Assembly: GCA_034509495.1 (NCBI GenBank)
Contig: CM067524.1
Location: 1,934,774-1,998,773 of the forward strand
DNA from: Acestrorhynchus altus
Lineage: Eukaryota > Chordata > Actinopteri > Characiformes > Acestrorhynchidae
Reading direction: 5' to 3'
Length of the DNA: 64,000 nt
The position numbers and the translations under genes are program-made. This document shows, one piece after another, positions 24,481-35,729 of the stretch (its first letter is position 1; each line of letters opens with the position of its first letter). The notes under the pieces are model-generated. The model had not been told where the DNA came from and did no database searches. It saw only the letters and a program-made list of their open reading frames with translations.

Positions 24481-25204
24481 TACAGTTTAAATAGATCTTT
24501 ATTTAAAGAGAAGATATGTTTAAACAGGTCCTAAAGTCATAGGTGTGCATTCTTTTCTTTTTACTCTTATGACAAATACCTTTAAATACCTAAAATGTAA
24601 GGACCACTAAAGCAGTGGTCCTAAACCAGTCTTCAAAAGAGGATTATCCAGAGACTCGAAGACCATCAGAACCATGCCTCCTGTAACCGTAGCTGAAATT
24701 AGAACCCAGAGCTTACACCCCAATAAGAGCTATAACAGAGTGGGAATTATGGTCCTCCTCTGGAAGACCCAATTCTCCCTCTCCTCCTCACCTCCCTCAC
24801 CTCCTCCCTCACCTCCTCTCACCTCCTCCCTCACCTCCTCCCTCACCTCCTCTCCTCCGTTACTCCCGAACTCCATCTTCTCTCCAACGCCTGCCTCCGT
24901 CCCTCCTCTCCTGCTCTCCAGACCTCGGTCTCGCTTAACAGCACAGTCTCTTTCTCCATCTGCAGTCCTCTCTTCCTCTCTCGCTCACCATCTCGGGGTC
25001 CCCTAGAGGCGGCAGCTCGCGCCTGCAGCAATGTGGAGCACAGGGCCACAGTGAGGGACCACCCGCCAATCGAGTCCTCCAACCGGCCCTCGGCCGTGAC
25101 CAGGCAATTGTTGTTCAGATCCAGCATCTGCAGACAACACCTGAGAGAGAGAAATGTTCTGCTAAGGCAACACAGAGGGACTCGAAATTAAACAACGGAA
25201 GAGT

Positions 25205-25465
25205 CAGGCCTGATTTTGGAGCATTGCTGTGAGAATTTGATTGCATTTGATGAGAAGGGCATAAATGAGGTTAGGATGATCACCACCCTACCTTATCTCC
25301 AACTCCACAACTCATCCCACACCTGGCATTAGGTTCACATTATCTGTCCCAAAGAGTCCTATTCTATTGGCAGTACTTCTCTACAGGGACTAGACGAGCT
25401 GTGTGTTTGCACACCTGCGCCAGCAATGCAAGTTAAAGTTAAGGTACCATAATTCAAACATCTGT
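25205..25465. repeat. Element family 1 copy in lrrc14 intron
   Basis: Blocks 'ggagcattgctgtgagaatt', 'gattgcatttgatgagaag', 'gtcctattctattggcag' and 'acttctctacagggactaga' in family order. Confidence 0.7.
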
Positions 25466-25924
25466 CAGACCTGCATAGACCTGGACTCTTGAGGTTGATG
25501 AGCTGGCTGCACTTTGTCCAATAAGCATCCTCTGACCACGGCCAGCAGGACGGCCTGGACGAGGCGGTTCGGAGGACCTGACCGATTTCCTGCCCCCATG
25601 CTCAGTGTCCTCAGGCTGAAGGCTGACCAGCTCACCCACGGCCAACGCGGGCTGCAGTAGCAAAGGCCCAGAAGGGGAATGGAGCCTGGGGGCAAACAGC
25701 TCAATCCAAGAGGTATGGAGATCCAGATCACCACCACCTCCCGGGCACACAGAGGTTGACCAGTGATGTCAGGCGTCTGCTGCTGGTAGAGACGACACTG
25801 GAAACAGATACAGATACAGAGTCTGACCAGAGGTGGGAGACCACCAGCCAGTGGAACTCTTTGTTGTGCTAGTCTTCCATGGCTTTCTTAAACTACAGGA
25901 ACATGAAAGAAAAATAATATACAC

Positions 25925-26330
25925 AATATGGACAAAAGAATTGGGACATCTGCCCATTCACTGTTTCTTCTGAATAACATTTATAACTAAACAACCAGTA
26001 TGACGAACTTTTATAGACTAGCACGACCAACCTGATTGACCAGCATCACCATGCTGGTGGTCCAGAATGACCAAGTCTGTAGACCAGAATGAACAGCATG
26101 ACCAAGCTGGTTGACCAGTGTGACCCATATGAACAGCATGACCAAGCTGGTTGACTATCATGACCAAAAACTACAAACTGGTGCTCCAGCAAGACCAAAA
26201 CGCAATTCAACTGGTTAATCAGCAGGTTTACCAGTATAGGGTAGGTTTTGTTCTGGATGACCAGCTTCTCAACAACCTTCATCAAAGACCAGATTCTACC
26301 ACTGAAACCATCAGTAAAACTGGACTGGCT
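25925..26330. repeat. Family 1 terminus plus 'gaccagcatgaccaagctgg' repeats
   Basis: 25928-25975 carries 'atatggacaaaagaattggg', a family-1 terminus. It is followed to about 26330 by loose repeats built from 'tgaccagcatgaccaagctg'. No exon seen. Confidence 0.6.
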
Positions 26331-26581
26331 CCGGCAGGAAAACCACTCTTACCCTTCTACAGAATTTGGATTGTTAAAAGCCAAGGACTGACCCCACCTC
26401 TGGCGTGCCAGTCCTCTTCGGACTACCACCGGGTTGTGAGGAGGTGAAGGAACACGACTCGAAGTTAACGCTGGATGATCTCCGTTACACTGCAGCTGCA
26501 CTACATTTCACACTGTACCGTGAGAATCCTGAACCGCCCAGGGAGTGTTCATTATCCAATAAATCTAAAAAAAGACTTTAA

Positions 26582-27830
26582 TGAGCTCAGAACCGAACCC
26601 CTCAGTGACCTACACACCTCAACCACAGCTCAGAACTGAACCCCTCACTGACCTACACACCTCAGCCACAGCTCAGAACCGAACCCCTCAGTGACCTATA
26701 AACCCCAACCACAGATCACAACCGAACCCATCGCTGACCCACTGACCTACACACCCCAACCACGGCTCAGAACCGAACCCCTCAGTGACCTCCACACATT
26801 CCAACCGCAGCTCAGAACCGAACCCCTCACTGACCTACACACCCCAACCACAGCTCAGAACCGAACCCCTCAGTGACCTACACACTCCAACCGCAGTTTC
26901 AACCGAACCCCCACTGACCCACATCCCAACCACGGCTCAGAACTGAACCCCTCACTGACCCACTGACCTACACATCCCAACCACAGCTCAGAACCGAACC
27001 CCTCAGTGACCTACACACTCCAACTGCAGCTCAGAACCGAACCCCTCACTGACCCACACATCCCAACCACGGCTCAGAACCGAACCCCTCACTGACCTAC
27101 ACATCCCAAACACAGCTCAGAACCGAACCCCTCAGTGACCTACACACTCCAACCGCAGCTCAGAACCGAACCCCTCACTGACCTACACACCGCAACCACA
27201 GCTCAGAACCGAACCCCTCACTGACCCACACATCCCAACCACAGCTCAGAACCGAACCCCTCACTGACCCACTGACTCCACACACTGCAACCACAGCTCA
27301 GAACGAACCCCCCACTGACCCACTGACCTACACACCCCAAACACAGCTCAGAACCAAACCCCTCACTGACCTACACACCTACACACCGCAACCACAGCTC
27401 AGAACCGAACCCCTCACTGACCCAGCACATCCCAATCCATGGCTCAGAAACTGAACCCCCTCACTGACCTACATGACCCAAACACAGCTCAGAACTGAAC
27501 CCCACTGACCCAGACTGACCTACACACTGCAACCACAGCTCAGAACCGAACCCCTCACTGACCCACACATCCCAACCACAGCTCAGAACCGAACCCCTCA
27601 CTGACCCACTGACCTACACACCGCAACCACAGCTCAGAACCGAACCCCTCACTGACCCACTGACCTACACACCCCAAACACAGCTCAGAAACTGAACCTC
27701 ACTGACCTGCACATCCCAAACACAGTCAGAACCGAACTCTCACTGGACCCACACACCGCAACCACAGCTCAGAACCGAACCCCTCCGTGACCCACTGACC
27801 TACACACCCCAAACACAGCTCAGAACCGAA
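26582..27830. repeat. 43-bp minisatellite in lrrc14 intron 1
   Basis: About 28 copies of a 43 bp unit ('cagctcagaaccgaacccct' + 'cactgacctacacaccccaacca'), some with an extra 'cccactga' block. It lies between the untranslated first exon and the coding exons of lrrc14. Single-base differences and small indels are frequent. Confidence 0.9.
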
Positions 27831-27843
27831 CCGGTACACTTAC

Positions 27844-28020
27844 CGTCACAGGTTCCTGTTTATCGCTGAACCCTTCATTAAAACTGCGACAAAACGTCGA
27901 TTGTATCCGTACTGAAGCCTCAGCTGCTTTATTTACGTTCTGTTGCCCAAAGAGCCGGCGCCCTGTTGATGACGTACATAAGACGAGACGGCGGTTTCCA
28001 GCCCAATCCGCGCACTTGTA
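27844..28020 (-). promoter_or_regulatory. lrrc14: Probable untranslated first exon and promoter of lrrc14
   Basis: On the minus strand a strong donor (GACG|GTAAGT) follows base 27844. Upstream of it lies a CpG-containing stretch (agagccggcgccctg, gacgagacggcgg, tgatgacgtacataag) unlike the surrounding AT-rich DNA. This fits a short 5' UTR exon with its promoter. The transcription start is not determinable by eye. Confidence 0.5.
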
Positions 28021-28849
28021 TCCTTTCTAGGGAGCCTTTTTAGTCTGACTTGGTAAATTCACCAATTTGAAGAATTCTTCAATTTTTCATTTTAATGAGA
28101 GAGACAGGAAAGGGAAAAGAAAGGAAGGAGAGGAATAGTGGACTTTGTGGATCTGTGAAAACGTCCACTTTAGGACACTTTAAGGGTCAGGAACTCCTCC
28201 AGTGAAAGTGAAAGTAAATGTCGGGTTGAGGGGTGATCAGGATGTTCAGACGTTCCTAAAACCAGAAGAACCTGAATCGGGTAGTGTAACTATGATGTTA
28301 CTAAAAGATGCATAAGAGCTTATATCTCTCTGACCAGTGTGATGTCTGTCCAGGCTGGAATTCAGTGAATTCAGAAAGCAAAGTCGAGATTTTACTGCAC
28401 TCTGTTTCTCACTTCCTTACAGCCTTCAGGCCTAATGCGTTAAAGTGATTTTCTTCTGATTCTTTTTGCAGATTAGAGCTGGTAGATAAAGTCATGGTGT
28501 AAAATCCTGCTTATCACACTTTTCGGACTTGTTGTTGTTGTTGTTGTTATTGTTATTGTTGGTATATAGAAAGCATCAATGTGGTTCAAAGTGGTTCCCA
28601 AGATAACAAACAATAAAAGAGCGAAAGGAATAAAATCAGTCATCGATCAAGGACTATAACTGAACACTTTTGACACTGTTTAGAAAACGTCCTCTGATGT
28701 ATGTAAACGTCCTTTGGCTCTTCCTCGCCATTAAAGGACGATTAAATGATGGAAGATAATATTTAACAAACTTCGCTTTTATATGATTATATTTCAGAAA
28801 GATCAACCCAGAGTGTGACCTCCATCCAAAATGTTCTCTAGAGGCGTTT
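28021..28849. other. Spacer between divergent lrrc14 and GTPase gene
   Basis: AT-rich, with a (TTG)n run near 28529-28560. No exon, RNA gene or known repeat recognised. Confidence 0.5.
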
Positions 28850-29060
28850 TTGCACACAAGGGAATTTGTCCTTCGTATCCACACACTGTGATACACACAT
28901 TAGTGAATTCACGCACTAGGAGACAGACACATGCCCAGAACGGTGGGCAGCCCTATTCACAGCACCCAGAGAGCAGTACATTGATGAAGGGCACTTCAGT
29001 CATGTCCTTCCAGTTCAGGGATTCGAACCGGCGACCTTCCAGTCAGGCTGATTCAAACAC
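28850..29060 (-). repeat. SINE-like repeat
   Basis: Text 'acactgtgatacacacatta', 'gcagccctattcacagcacc', 'gaagggcacttcagtcatg' and 'gggattcgaaccggcgacct' matches a common fish SINE tail, including a tRNA B-box-like GGTTCGAATCC on the minus strand. A fragment recurs at 34800-34880. Confidence 0.65.
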
Positions 29061-29329
29061 CAGACCACGGCTGATAAAACTCTCTCTCAGAACAGAACCA
29101 AGTCTAAAATACATACAGGGGAGTATGTTATGTCTTAGTAATGGCTGGAAAAAGTATAATGGCATAGTGCACAACAAATCCACTGTGTCTGTATATGGGA
29201 CTAAATTATGTTGCCAGTCCAGACCTGGCTGAGAGAGCTGGTCAGACGTCATCGATGAGAAGGGCTGAGATTGAGTGGGGATGGGTGAATTCATCTTTAC
29301 GAACAAATGTACAAATGTATTGCACTGGT

Positions 29330-29680
29330 TCGAGTGGACACTATCAGACACTCCTACCGAGTGTCTCCACCTTGTAGACGTAAAGTCAGAGACAGAAGCT
29401 CATCTGTTTCTGCACAGTTTGTGTTGGTCGCCCCAGTCCCTTCAGCAGTGCCTTTACCATCGCTGCTCACAGGACGCTGCCCACAGGACGCTGCCCACGG
29501 GAAATCTGATTGATTTCTCCAGCTGCACTGTGGTGGTCCTGTGGGGTCCTGATCTACAGAACTACAGTCTGGAATTATAGATCTACAAAGTCCTCCTGTG
29601 TGATCAGAAGAGCTGACAGAACGAACAGTGAGTGTAGAAACAAGGAGGTCATAATGATGTTAGACAGATGTTTATATTGC
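29330..29680 (+). repeat. Element family 2, longest copy
   Basis: Contains 'gacactatcagacactcct', 'tccaccttgtagacgtaaag', 'ggacgctgcccacaggacgc', 'gtggtggtcctgtggggtcc', 'agctgacagaacgaacagtg' and 'gtagaaacaaggaggtcata'. It lies immediately upstream of the GTPase gene's first coding exon. Confidence 0.75.
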
Positions 29681-29773
29681 CATTTAAATTGTGCTCTGCG
29701 TTTAGGATTAAATGTAAGCGTGAGATAGTCTTTGGATTGTTGTGATCAGACATATTGGAATGTTGCAGGTGAG

Positions 29774-32700
29774 ATGAGTGTTCCAGTCCACCGCCGGGTC
29801 TGGGAGAAGATGTCTCTGAACTGGCTGCTCCTGGTCTTCATGCTCCTGTACCTCTTGCTACTGGGCAGCTGTGAGAACAAGCAGCTGCTTGGGTGGATGG
29901 AGGTCCTTATAATCCTCCAGATCTTTCTCAGAGAGCAGGTGTAAGAACTATAGCGTAAGGTTCTGGTAAAATATGTGCTTACATGTTAGGGATCTAGGGG
30001 TCAGCCTGAAACCTGTGGGCAGTGGCTTGTGTCCAGGAGGAGAACCCCAGAAGTCAATGTCACTTTTTCTTATAGCCTCCAGGTCTCATCTCCCAGGATG
30101 AACACAATACTAACATTTTATATGGATTTATTTGAATGTTCATTCTTTCACTTTATTAACCTATCCTTCTCTCCCTCTCTCTCCTTCTCTCCTTCTCTCT
30201 CTCTCTCTGCTAAATATATACTGTTTGAAGAATAATTGCATAATATTTCAGGAGCAACTCCAAAGATGCTGTCACAGAAGCAAAAACACAAAGGAGGATC
30301 ATAATCATCGGAGAGGAATGGACTGGAAAGAGCTCAGCCGGAAACACCATTCTGGGCCGAGCAGCATTCCCATTTGATGGAAGCCTGTAACCATTAACAA
30401 TGCAGTCAGCCATCAGTGAGGACAGAAGTGTGACCGTAGTCAACACTCCTGGCTGGGAGCCAGAGTGTGGCCCTGAAGTGCCACTCCGAATCCTGAAGAG
30501 AGCATATGGCTGCATATCTTATGATACAGACCAGGGCCCTCACGCCCTTCTACTGACCGTCCCCATTTATTTAGACCTAGTATATAACCAGAGGATGGCA
30601 CACAGGCTGCTGAAACTGTTCGACAACAACATCTGGAGACACACCATACTTCTGTTTACCAGAGCTGACCTGCTGGATTCTACAGGTTTGGACGGATACC
30701 TGAAAGGGGATGCCTGTCTCTTCGGGGTCAGTGGCAGGGAAGAGTGGGGTGAGTTCAAATTAAGTGCCTCAAATAACCAGGGACCCAAAGAACCACAACA
30801 GGTCCAGGGGCTCATGGCTAAGATTGACCAGATGGTGGGGTGAAATGGTGTGGAAGACTTCCAGTTGGTGGAAACAACTGGGAAGAGAAAGCTACAGAAG
30901 AGTGTGGGATGGAAGCCTCACAAACATTTGTGCCTAAGGAGGAAATGAGATGGAGGACCAACTGCTGGAAGAGCAGATTCAAATGGAGAGAGAGAGAAAT
31001 CTGTTTCAGGTCCGAAGAATACATGGTCAGATCATTGAGACAGGATGAAGAATACCCAGAGCTATTGCTTGATGGAAGTTACATGATGGAGCATGTGGAC
31101 CTCCAACCTTCACATGAAGACTTCTACATGGAAGATGATGAGATTGAGCCTGTAACTGACTTATTTCCTGAAGACACTGCTGACACGAATGACAAATGTC
31201 AGTCAGTAGATGAGTGTCTGAGCCATGTTTCCAGCAGAAATTATTATGAAGGTGGAACAATGCAGTGCCTAATGAAGGGTGAAGCTGAAGATCTGACTGT
31301 AGAAGAGCAGATGTTCAGTCCAGAGCAGATGGAAACACACGTGGATACGGATATGAAAGGACTCCAGCCTTTTCCATTCATGAAGAACATTCTTCAAGCC
31401 TGGGGTTACCAAGAGGATGGGACGGCAACCCTGAATATGTCTCGTGGCTCTTGCAGTCTGGTCTACACCCGTCAACTAGGTCAGTGAAAACTCGCACCAC
31501 TCATGTTACACTTTGATATCATACACAATCTACAATGTTAATGTGTGTTATCCAAGCATGCAAAGGCAGTTTCTCTTCTTTTATTTACAGGTGCAGTTAG
31601 GATTGACGTTCTTCAGGCTTGTGTCTGCTGTGGAAATCTGATCCTATCCTTTCTTCAAACGTGGTGCAGATTTCATTTCATCTGCTACATCACACTGACT
31701 GGGCATGTTTCAAGATCCAAACCTCTGTTTGCAGTATCGCTTCAGTCAAGAAGAGACAGAAGACAATTCAAGTGTCCAAACCCAATCAGACAGGAGCTCA
31801 AACCTGGAACACATTGGACCCCCTGTTTCCTGTGCCATGGCAGCATGCAACGAAGGAAATGCAGAACCGGCTTCACAAGGATAAGTTTCAGCTCTGAGGA
31901 CGAAGAATGGTCTGAGAATGATGGAGGAATACTCCATCACAATGGTATAGGAGATGCTGAATGGAGAAAGAAGATTGATGAAGTGATACCCCACCACAGC
32001 AAGAAGAAGGGTGATCAAGGGACACCCAAATGCCACAAGAAGAGCAATGATGGAGGGACACCTCGATGCAGCAGGATAAAGAAGAGTGGAGGGATATCTC
32101 AAATCAAGAATAATGGAGGGATACCTCAACATGGCAGAATGAAGGATGATGGAGGGATATCTCAAATCAAGAATAATGGGGGGATACCTCAACATGGCAG
32201 AATGAAGGATGATGGAGGGATACCTCAACAGGGCAGAATGAAGGATGATGGAGGGATACCTCAACAGGGCAGAATGAAGGATGATGGAGGGATACCTCAA
32301 CGTGGCAGAATGAAGGATGATGGAGGGATACCTCAACATGGCATCGAAGGATGATGGAGGGATGACTTCAACGTGGCAGGTCGAAGGATAAAGGAGGGAT
32401 ACCTCAGCCTACAGAATGAAGGATAAACAAGGGATAACTCAGCATGGCAGAATGAAGGATGATGGAGGGATAACTCAACATGGCAGAATGAAGGATGATG
32501 GAGGGACACCTCGATGCAGCAGGATAAAGAAGAAATGGAGGTGAGACCAAATCAAGAATAATGGAGGGAGGGCTTCAAATACAAGCAGAATGAAGGATGA
32601 TGGAGGGATACCTCAATCTGGCAGAATGAAGGATGATGGAGGATACCCTCTGAATACAGAATGAAGGATGATGGAGGGATATCTAAAATAAAGGATAATG

Positions 32701-34177
32701 GAGGGATACCTCAACATGGCAGAATGAAGGATGATGGAGGGATAACTCAACATGGCACAATGAAGGATAAACAAGGGATAACTCAGCATGGCAGAATGCG
32801 AAGGACATGGAGATACCCAAAATAAAGGATAAATGGAGGATAATTTCAACATGGGTAGAACAGAAGGGATGATGGAGGGATATCTCAACATCGCAGAATG
32901 AAGAATGATGGAGGGACACCTCAACGTGGCAGAATGAAGGATGATGGAGGGACACCTCAATGTGGCAGAAATGAAGAATGATGATATTACCCTCTAACGC
33001 AGAATGAAGGATGATGGAGGGATAACTCAACATGGCAGAATGAAGAATGATGGAGGGATACCTCAACGTGGCAGAATGGAGGATAAACAAGGGATAACTC
33101 AACATCGGAGTATGAAAGATGATGGAGGGATATCTAAAATAAAGGATAAAGGAGGGATACCTCAACATGGCAGAATAAAGGATAAATGGAGGGATACCTA
33201 AAATAAAGGATAATGGAGGGATACCTCAATGTGGCAGAATGAAGGATGATGGAGGGATACCTAAAATAAAGGATAATGGAGGGATACCTCAACGTGGCAG
33301 AATGAAGGATGATGGAGGGATACCTCAACGTGGCAGAATGAAAGATAAACGAGGGATACCTCAACGCTGCAGGAAGAGGGATGACGGAGGTAGTCATGAT
33401 GTTTCTTCTCAATATACCGATCTGCTCGTTTTAACACCTGCTTTTTCACTGTGCTGTTAACACTTTCTCTTTCACCTCCGCAGGAGATCAGGGCGAAGAG
33501 GAGCAGGCAGCAGCAGAAGCCAGAGGCCCATCCTGGGACAAGCTGAACCATGGAGGTGATTGTGATCAAGGTTTTTATCTGAGATTCATCTGATGATTCT
33601 AATATAAAGTATGTGAGAATGAATCTTGGTGTTGTAGGGGATCCAGAAGGTGGTGGAACACAGGTTGTGAGGAGAAAGAAATTCAGAAGTCAGAGTTTGG
33701 ATTGGATCATTGATCTACGCTGTGAGTTTTTTACGTGAACATATCGAAGAACGTGTCTCAAAGGTCTGTTCCGAAAGATCTTATAATTGATAAAAATCTT
33801 TAAAATAGTTTTAGATTGACTGCAAATCAAACATCAGACCAAATTTCAGTCTTCTTGTAGCGTTGTGATGTTCCTTCATCATCACAGTGATGAAGAATAC
33901 TTTGGATTGTTGTGTGAAGAATTTTGAATTAAGACAAATAACTAATGCCTCAATGTTTACACGATTTACAAATGGACCAAAACTATAAACCAAACCATCT
34001 TAAAACTTTATTTTTCTCTTTATATTTGAATATTTGTTTAGTATATAGTCTATTAATATTAAAATTATAATTTAATTTAACCAGTTCTGACCCCATTTAA
34101 CCAACAGCGTTTTTCCTTCAGGTCTCAGGGAAGTGGATGCAAGGAAAAGGGGGAGGTATAGGGAACACCAGGAGTAG
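29774..34177 (+). pseudogene. AIG1/GIMAP-like GTPase gene with 12-residue repeat tail, disrupted
   Basis: Exons: 29774-29940, 30252-31479, 31591-33389, 33484-33555, 33638-33721, 34122-34211 (stop TAG 34175-34177), plus untranslated 35041 to about 35420. Exon 1 encodes a hydrophobic N terminus (MSLNWLLLVFMLLYLLLLG) and splices in phase 2. Exon 2 carries the AIG1 GTPase domain: P-loop GEEWTGKSSAGNTILGR, G3 VNTPGW and G4-like FTRADLL. It has an in-frame TAA at 30388-30390. The frame is lost near 30841, after which a coiled-coil-like piece (EMEDQLLEEQIQMERERN) and an acidic tail appear in other frames. Exon 3 holds DDGGIPQHGRMK repeats. The last exons encode an acidic linker, KKFRSQSLDWIIDL and a basic end. 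Junctions among the last exons are all phase 1. GIMAP GTPases act at membranes of lymphocytes; any function here is inference. The breaks could be real decay or assembly error. Confidence 0.7.
31915..33390 (+). repeat. 36-bp coding minisatellite (12-residue units) in the GTPase gene
   Basis: About 40 tandem units of 36 bp (consensus protein unit DDGGIPQHGRMK), mixed with 27 bp short units (GGISQIKNN, GGISKIKDK). The frame is open to 32352. From there indels break it repeatedly, although frames resume (33004-33200, 33239-33460). The unit is kept at amino-acid level with codon changes confined to a few positions (H/Q/R at one site). Confidence 0.9.
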
Positions 34178-34289
34178 AAGCAGGAGTCAGGAGTGCTATA
34201 TTAACTTCACTGTAAGTCTCGTACTTCTGTGACTCTGCTTAAATCCACACACTGCTTACACAGAGCGTCAACCAGTTAACACACACACA

Positions 34290-34880
34290 CACAGCACTGG
34301 ACTCTGCTCCTGGAGAACTACCTTCCTGCAGAGTTCAGATCCATCCCTAATCCACCCCACCTGATCCAACTCCTCACTGCCTTCAGACGTCCATCATTGG
34401 CTGAATGAATTCGATTCAGACCGGAGCCCCAAACATACAGGAACATAGCTCTCCAAGAGGTGGTTTGAAGGCCACTGACAGCCCCAAATAAGAAGTTCGG
34501 CAAGCTGCAGAGCATCTCATGATGTTCTTTGGGGAGTTAGAACACCTCTAGCACAAAAGTAAAAGCATGTTTAGGCCACAGCTGCTTTTTCATTTGCAAT
34601 CTCTGTGCTTTGGGTTGTATAATCGGACAGTATTCCCAAATCGTCTGATGAAATCCTTTAAAAATGACCCGCCTTCACTAAACCCCTAAAAAAGCTTTGC
34701 TGAGTTTTGAACCCTCAGGTGGATTAGCCAAGATTGCGCCTCCTGAACAGCTTTCACAGCTGCAGCTGAGACACCAGGAAGGTGGGGGGGTGGTCTTCAG
34801 TCACAACCTGTCAGTTCAGGAACTTGAACCGGCAACCTTCTGGTCATGAAGCAGCTCCTCCTCTTACCCCTGAACCACAG
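34290..34880. repeat. Dispersed repeat fragments in last intron of the GTPase gene
   Basis: 34290-34400 resembles the fish repeat 'ggactctgctcctggagaac'. 34800-34880 repeats the SINE-like text seen at 29010 (cttgaaccggcaaccttctg). No coding exon recognised between 34212 and 35040. Confidence 0.5.
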
Positions 34881-35396
34881 CTGAAGTTAAAAGGAGCTGC
34901 CTTGTGACCAGAAGGTGACCAAAGAGGATACGGGGTTTTAACACCCGGTGAGAAATTTCAAAACGTAATGAAGGTTCGTCCGTTCAGACTCACTGTATAT
35001 ATGACCGTATCGATTCACTACAGTCCTCTCCTTTCTCCAGGGATGTGAAAATGAAGCTCCTGACCTTTCTTAAATCCTTTGGTGGGATTTCCTGGCCCCT
35101 GGTGGACACAGGACCAAAGGGAACATCTGCTGCCGTTGTCTGTTTGAGCTGTTGCCTCTTTAGGGCACATAGTGTATCCTACTGTATTTACTGCACTGCC
35201 GCTTTATGAATCCACTGACTTTCATATGCATCAGTTCAAATAACTGCTTTTTTATGGTATCTTTCAAAGATCTACTAAACTGGAGTTGCTCCATCCAGGA
35301 CCTGTGGGATGAGTTGGGTTGGGGTTTGTGATCCAGAATGATCTGTGGTTAATTGATCGCTCTGTGTTTTACCTTCAGATCTGCTTCAGTTTAGTA

Positions 35397-35402
35397 AATA
35401 AA
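35397..35402 (+). terminator. Polyadenylation signal of the GTPase gene
   Basis: AATAAA near the end of the terminal untranslated exon that begins after the acceptor 'cctttctccag' at 35040. Confidence 0.5.
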
Positions 35403-35436
35403 GTCACAGTTACAAAAACGTCAAAAGGCTCTGCTT

Positions 35437-35442
35437 TTTATT
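35437..35442 (-). terminator. Candidate polyadenylation signal of the 72-residue gene
   Basis: TTTATT on plus (AATAAA on minus), 35 bp beyond the plus-strand signal of the convergent GTPase gene. It would give the small gene a 3' UTR of about 1.1 kb that contains the 17 bp minisatellite. Confidence 0.35.
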
Positions 35443-35729
35443 TACATCTGTGAGTGTAAAAATAACCAAAAATACAACATTATATACATAAGACATCACA
35501 AAGCTCCAAATTACTCCTATAAACAGATAAATATTATATTTTACATATATTTACATCCAAACGCATTAAGAGTATTACCCACTCTGCCCTGTAGATGACA
35601 CCAATACCCCACACTATGATCTACCACGTCCGTTCTGTCACTAAGAGGAGCTGGACGTTTATGGAAGTGTATATCTGTGATATTCTAATTGCAATTGACC
35701 AGCTGTACTCCTTGATAGCAAGAGGGCTA

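Larger units (their letters stand above)
22755..25800 (-). pseudogene. lrrc14: lrrc14 (PRAME/LRR family), disrupted
   Basis: Minus-strand exons: roughly 25467-25800, 24989-25140, 23542-24094 and 22755-23275 (stop TGA 22755-22757). Recognised pieces, in LRRC14 order, are LVQAVLLAVVRGCLLD, MLDLNNNCLVTAEGRL, VRVRSDLFINARSWERVRGA, VEELPAPSVASLLELL, LRSLRLHYCNLDLQ, LEVLELPYLSLTPTDLAYLS, LRELDLSENRLDVSSV, LALNPLTRAGL and YPSPLEEYEPGLHP. These are the leucine-rich repeats and C terminus of LRRC14, a cytosolic protein reported to modulate IKK/NF-kB signalling. Problems: a frameshift near 23866-23872 (before RYLRVEELP), an in-frame TGA at 23092-23094 inside the repeat reading LLSQAEL*LAQLSLCGCG, and a 1-base shift near 22921-22925. 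The frame also does not carry cleanly from exon 24989-25140 into the next exon. The first coding exon is only partly recognisable. LRRC14B is the alternative family assignment; the 8q24.3-like synteny favours LRRC14. Confidence 0.72.

Noticed and set aside
32500..33000. Programmed frameshifting as explanation for the repeat-array breaks
   Set aside because: Indels are numerous, irregular and lack a slippery site plus structure. Decay or assembly error is simpler.
31746..33168. Long antisense open frames with repeats like LRYPSIILHSA across the GTPase-gene minisatellite
   Set aside because: They are the mirror image of the 36-bp repeat. A 36-bp unit without stops in one antisense frame stays open automatically. 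There are no splice signals or similarity.
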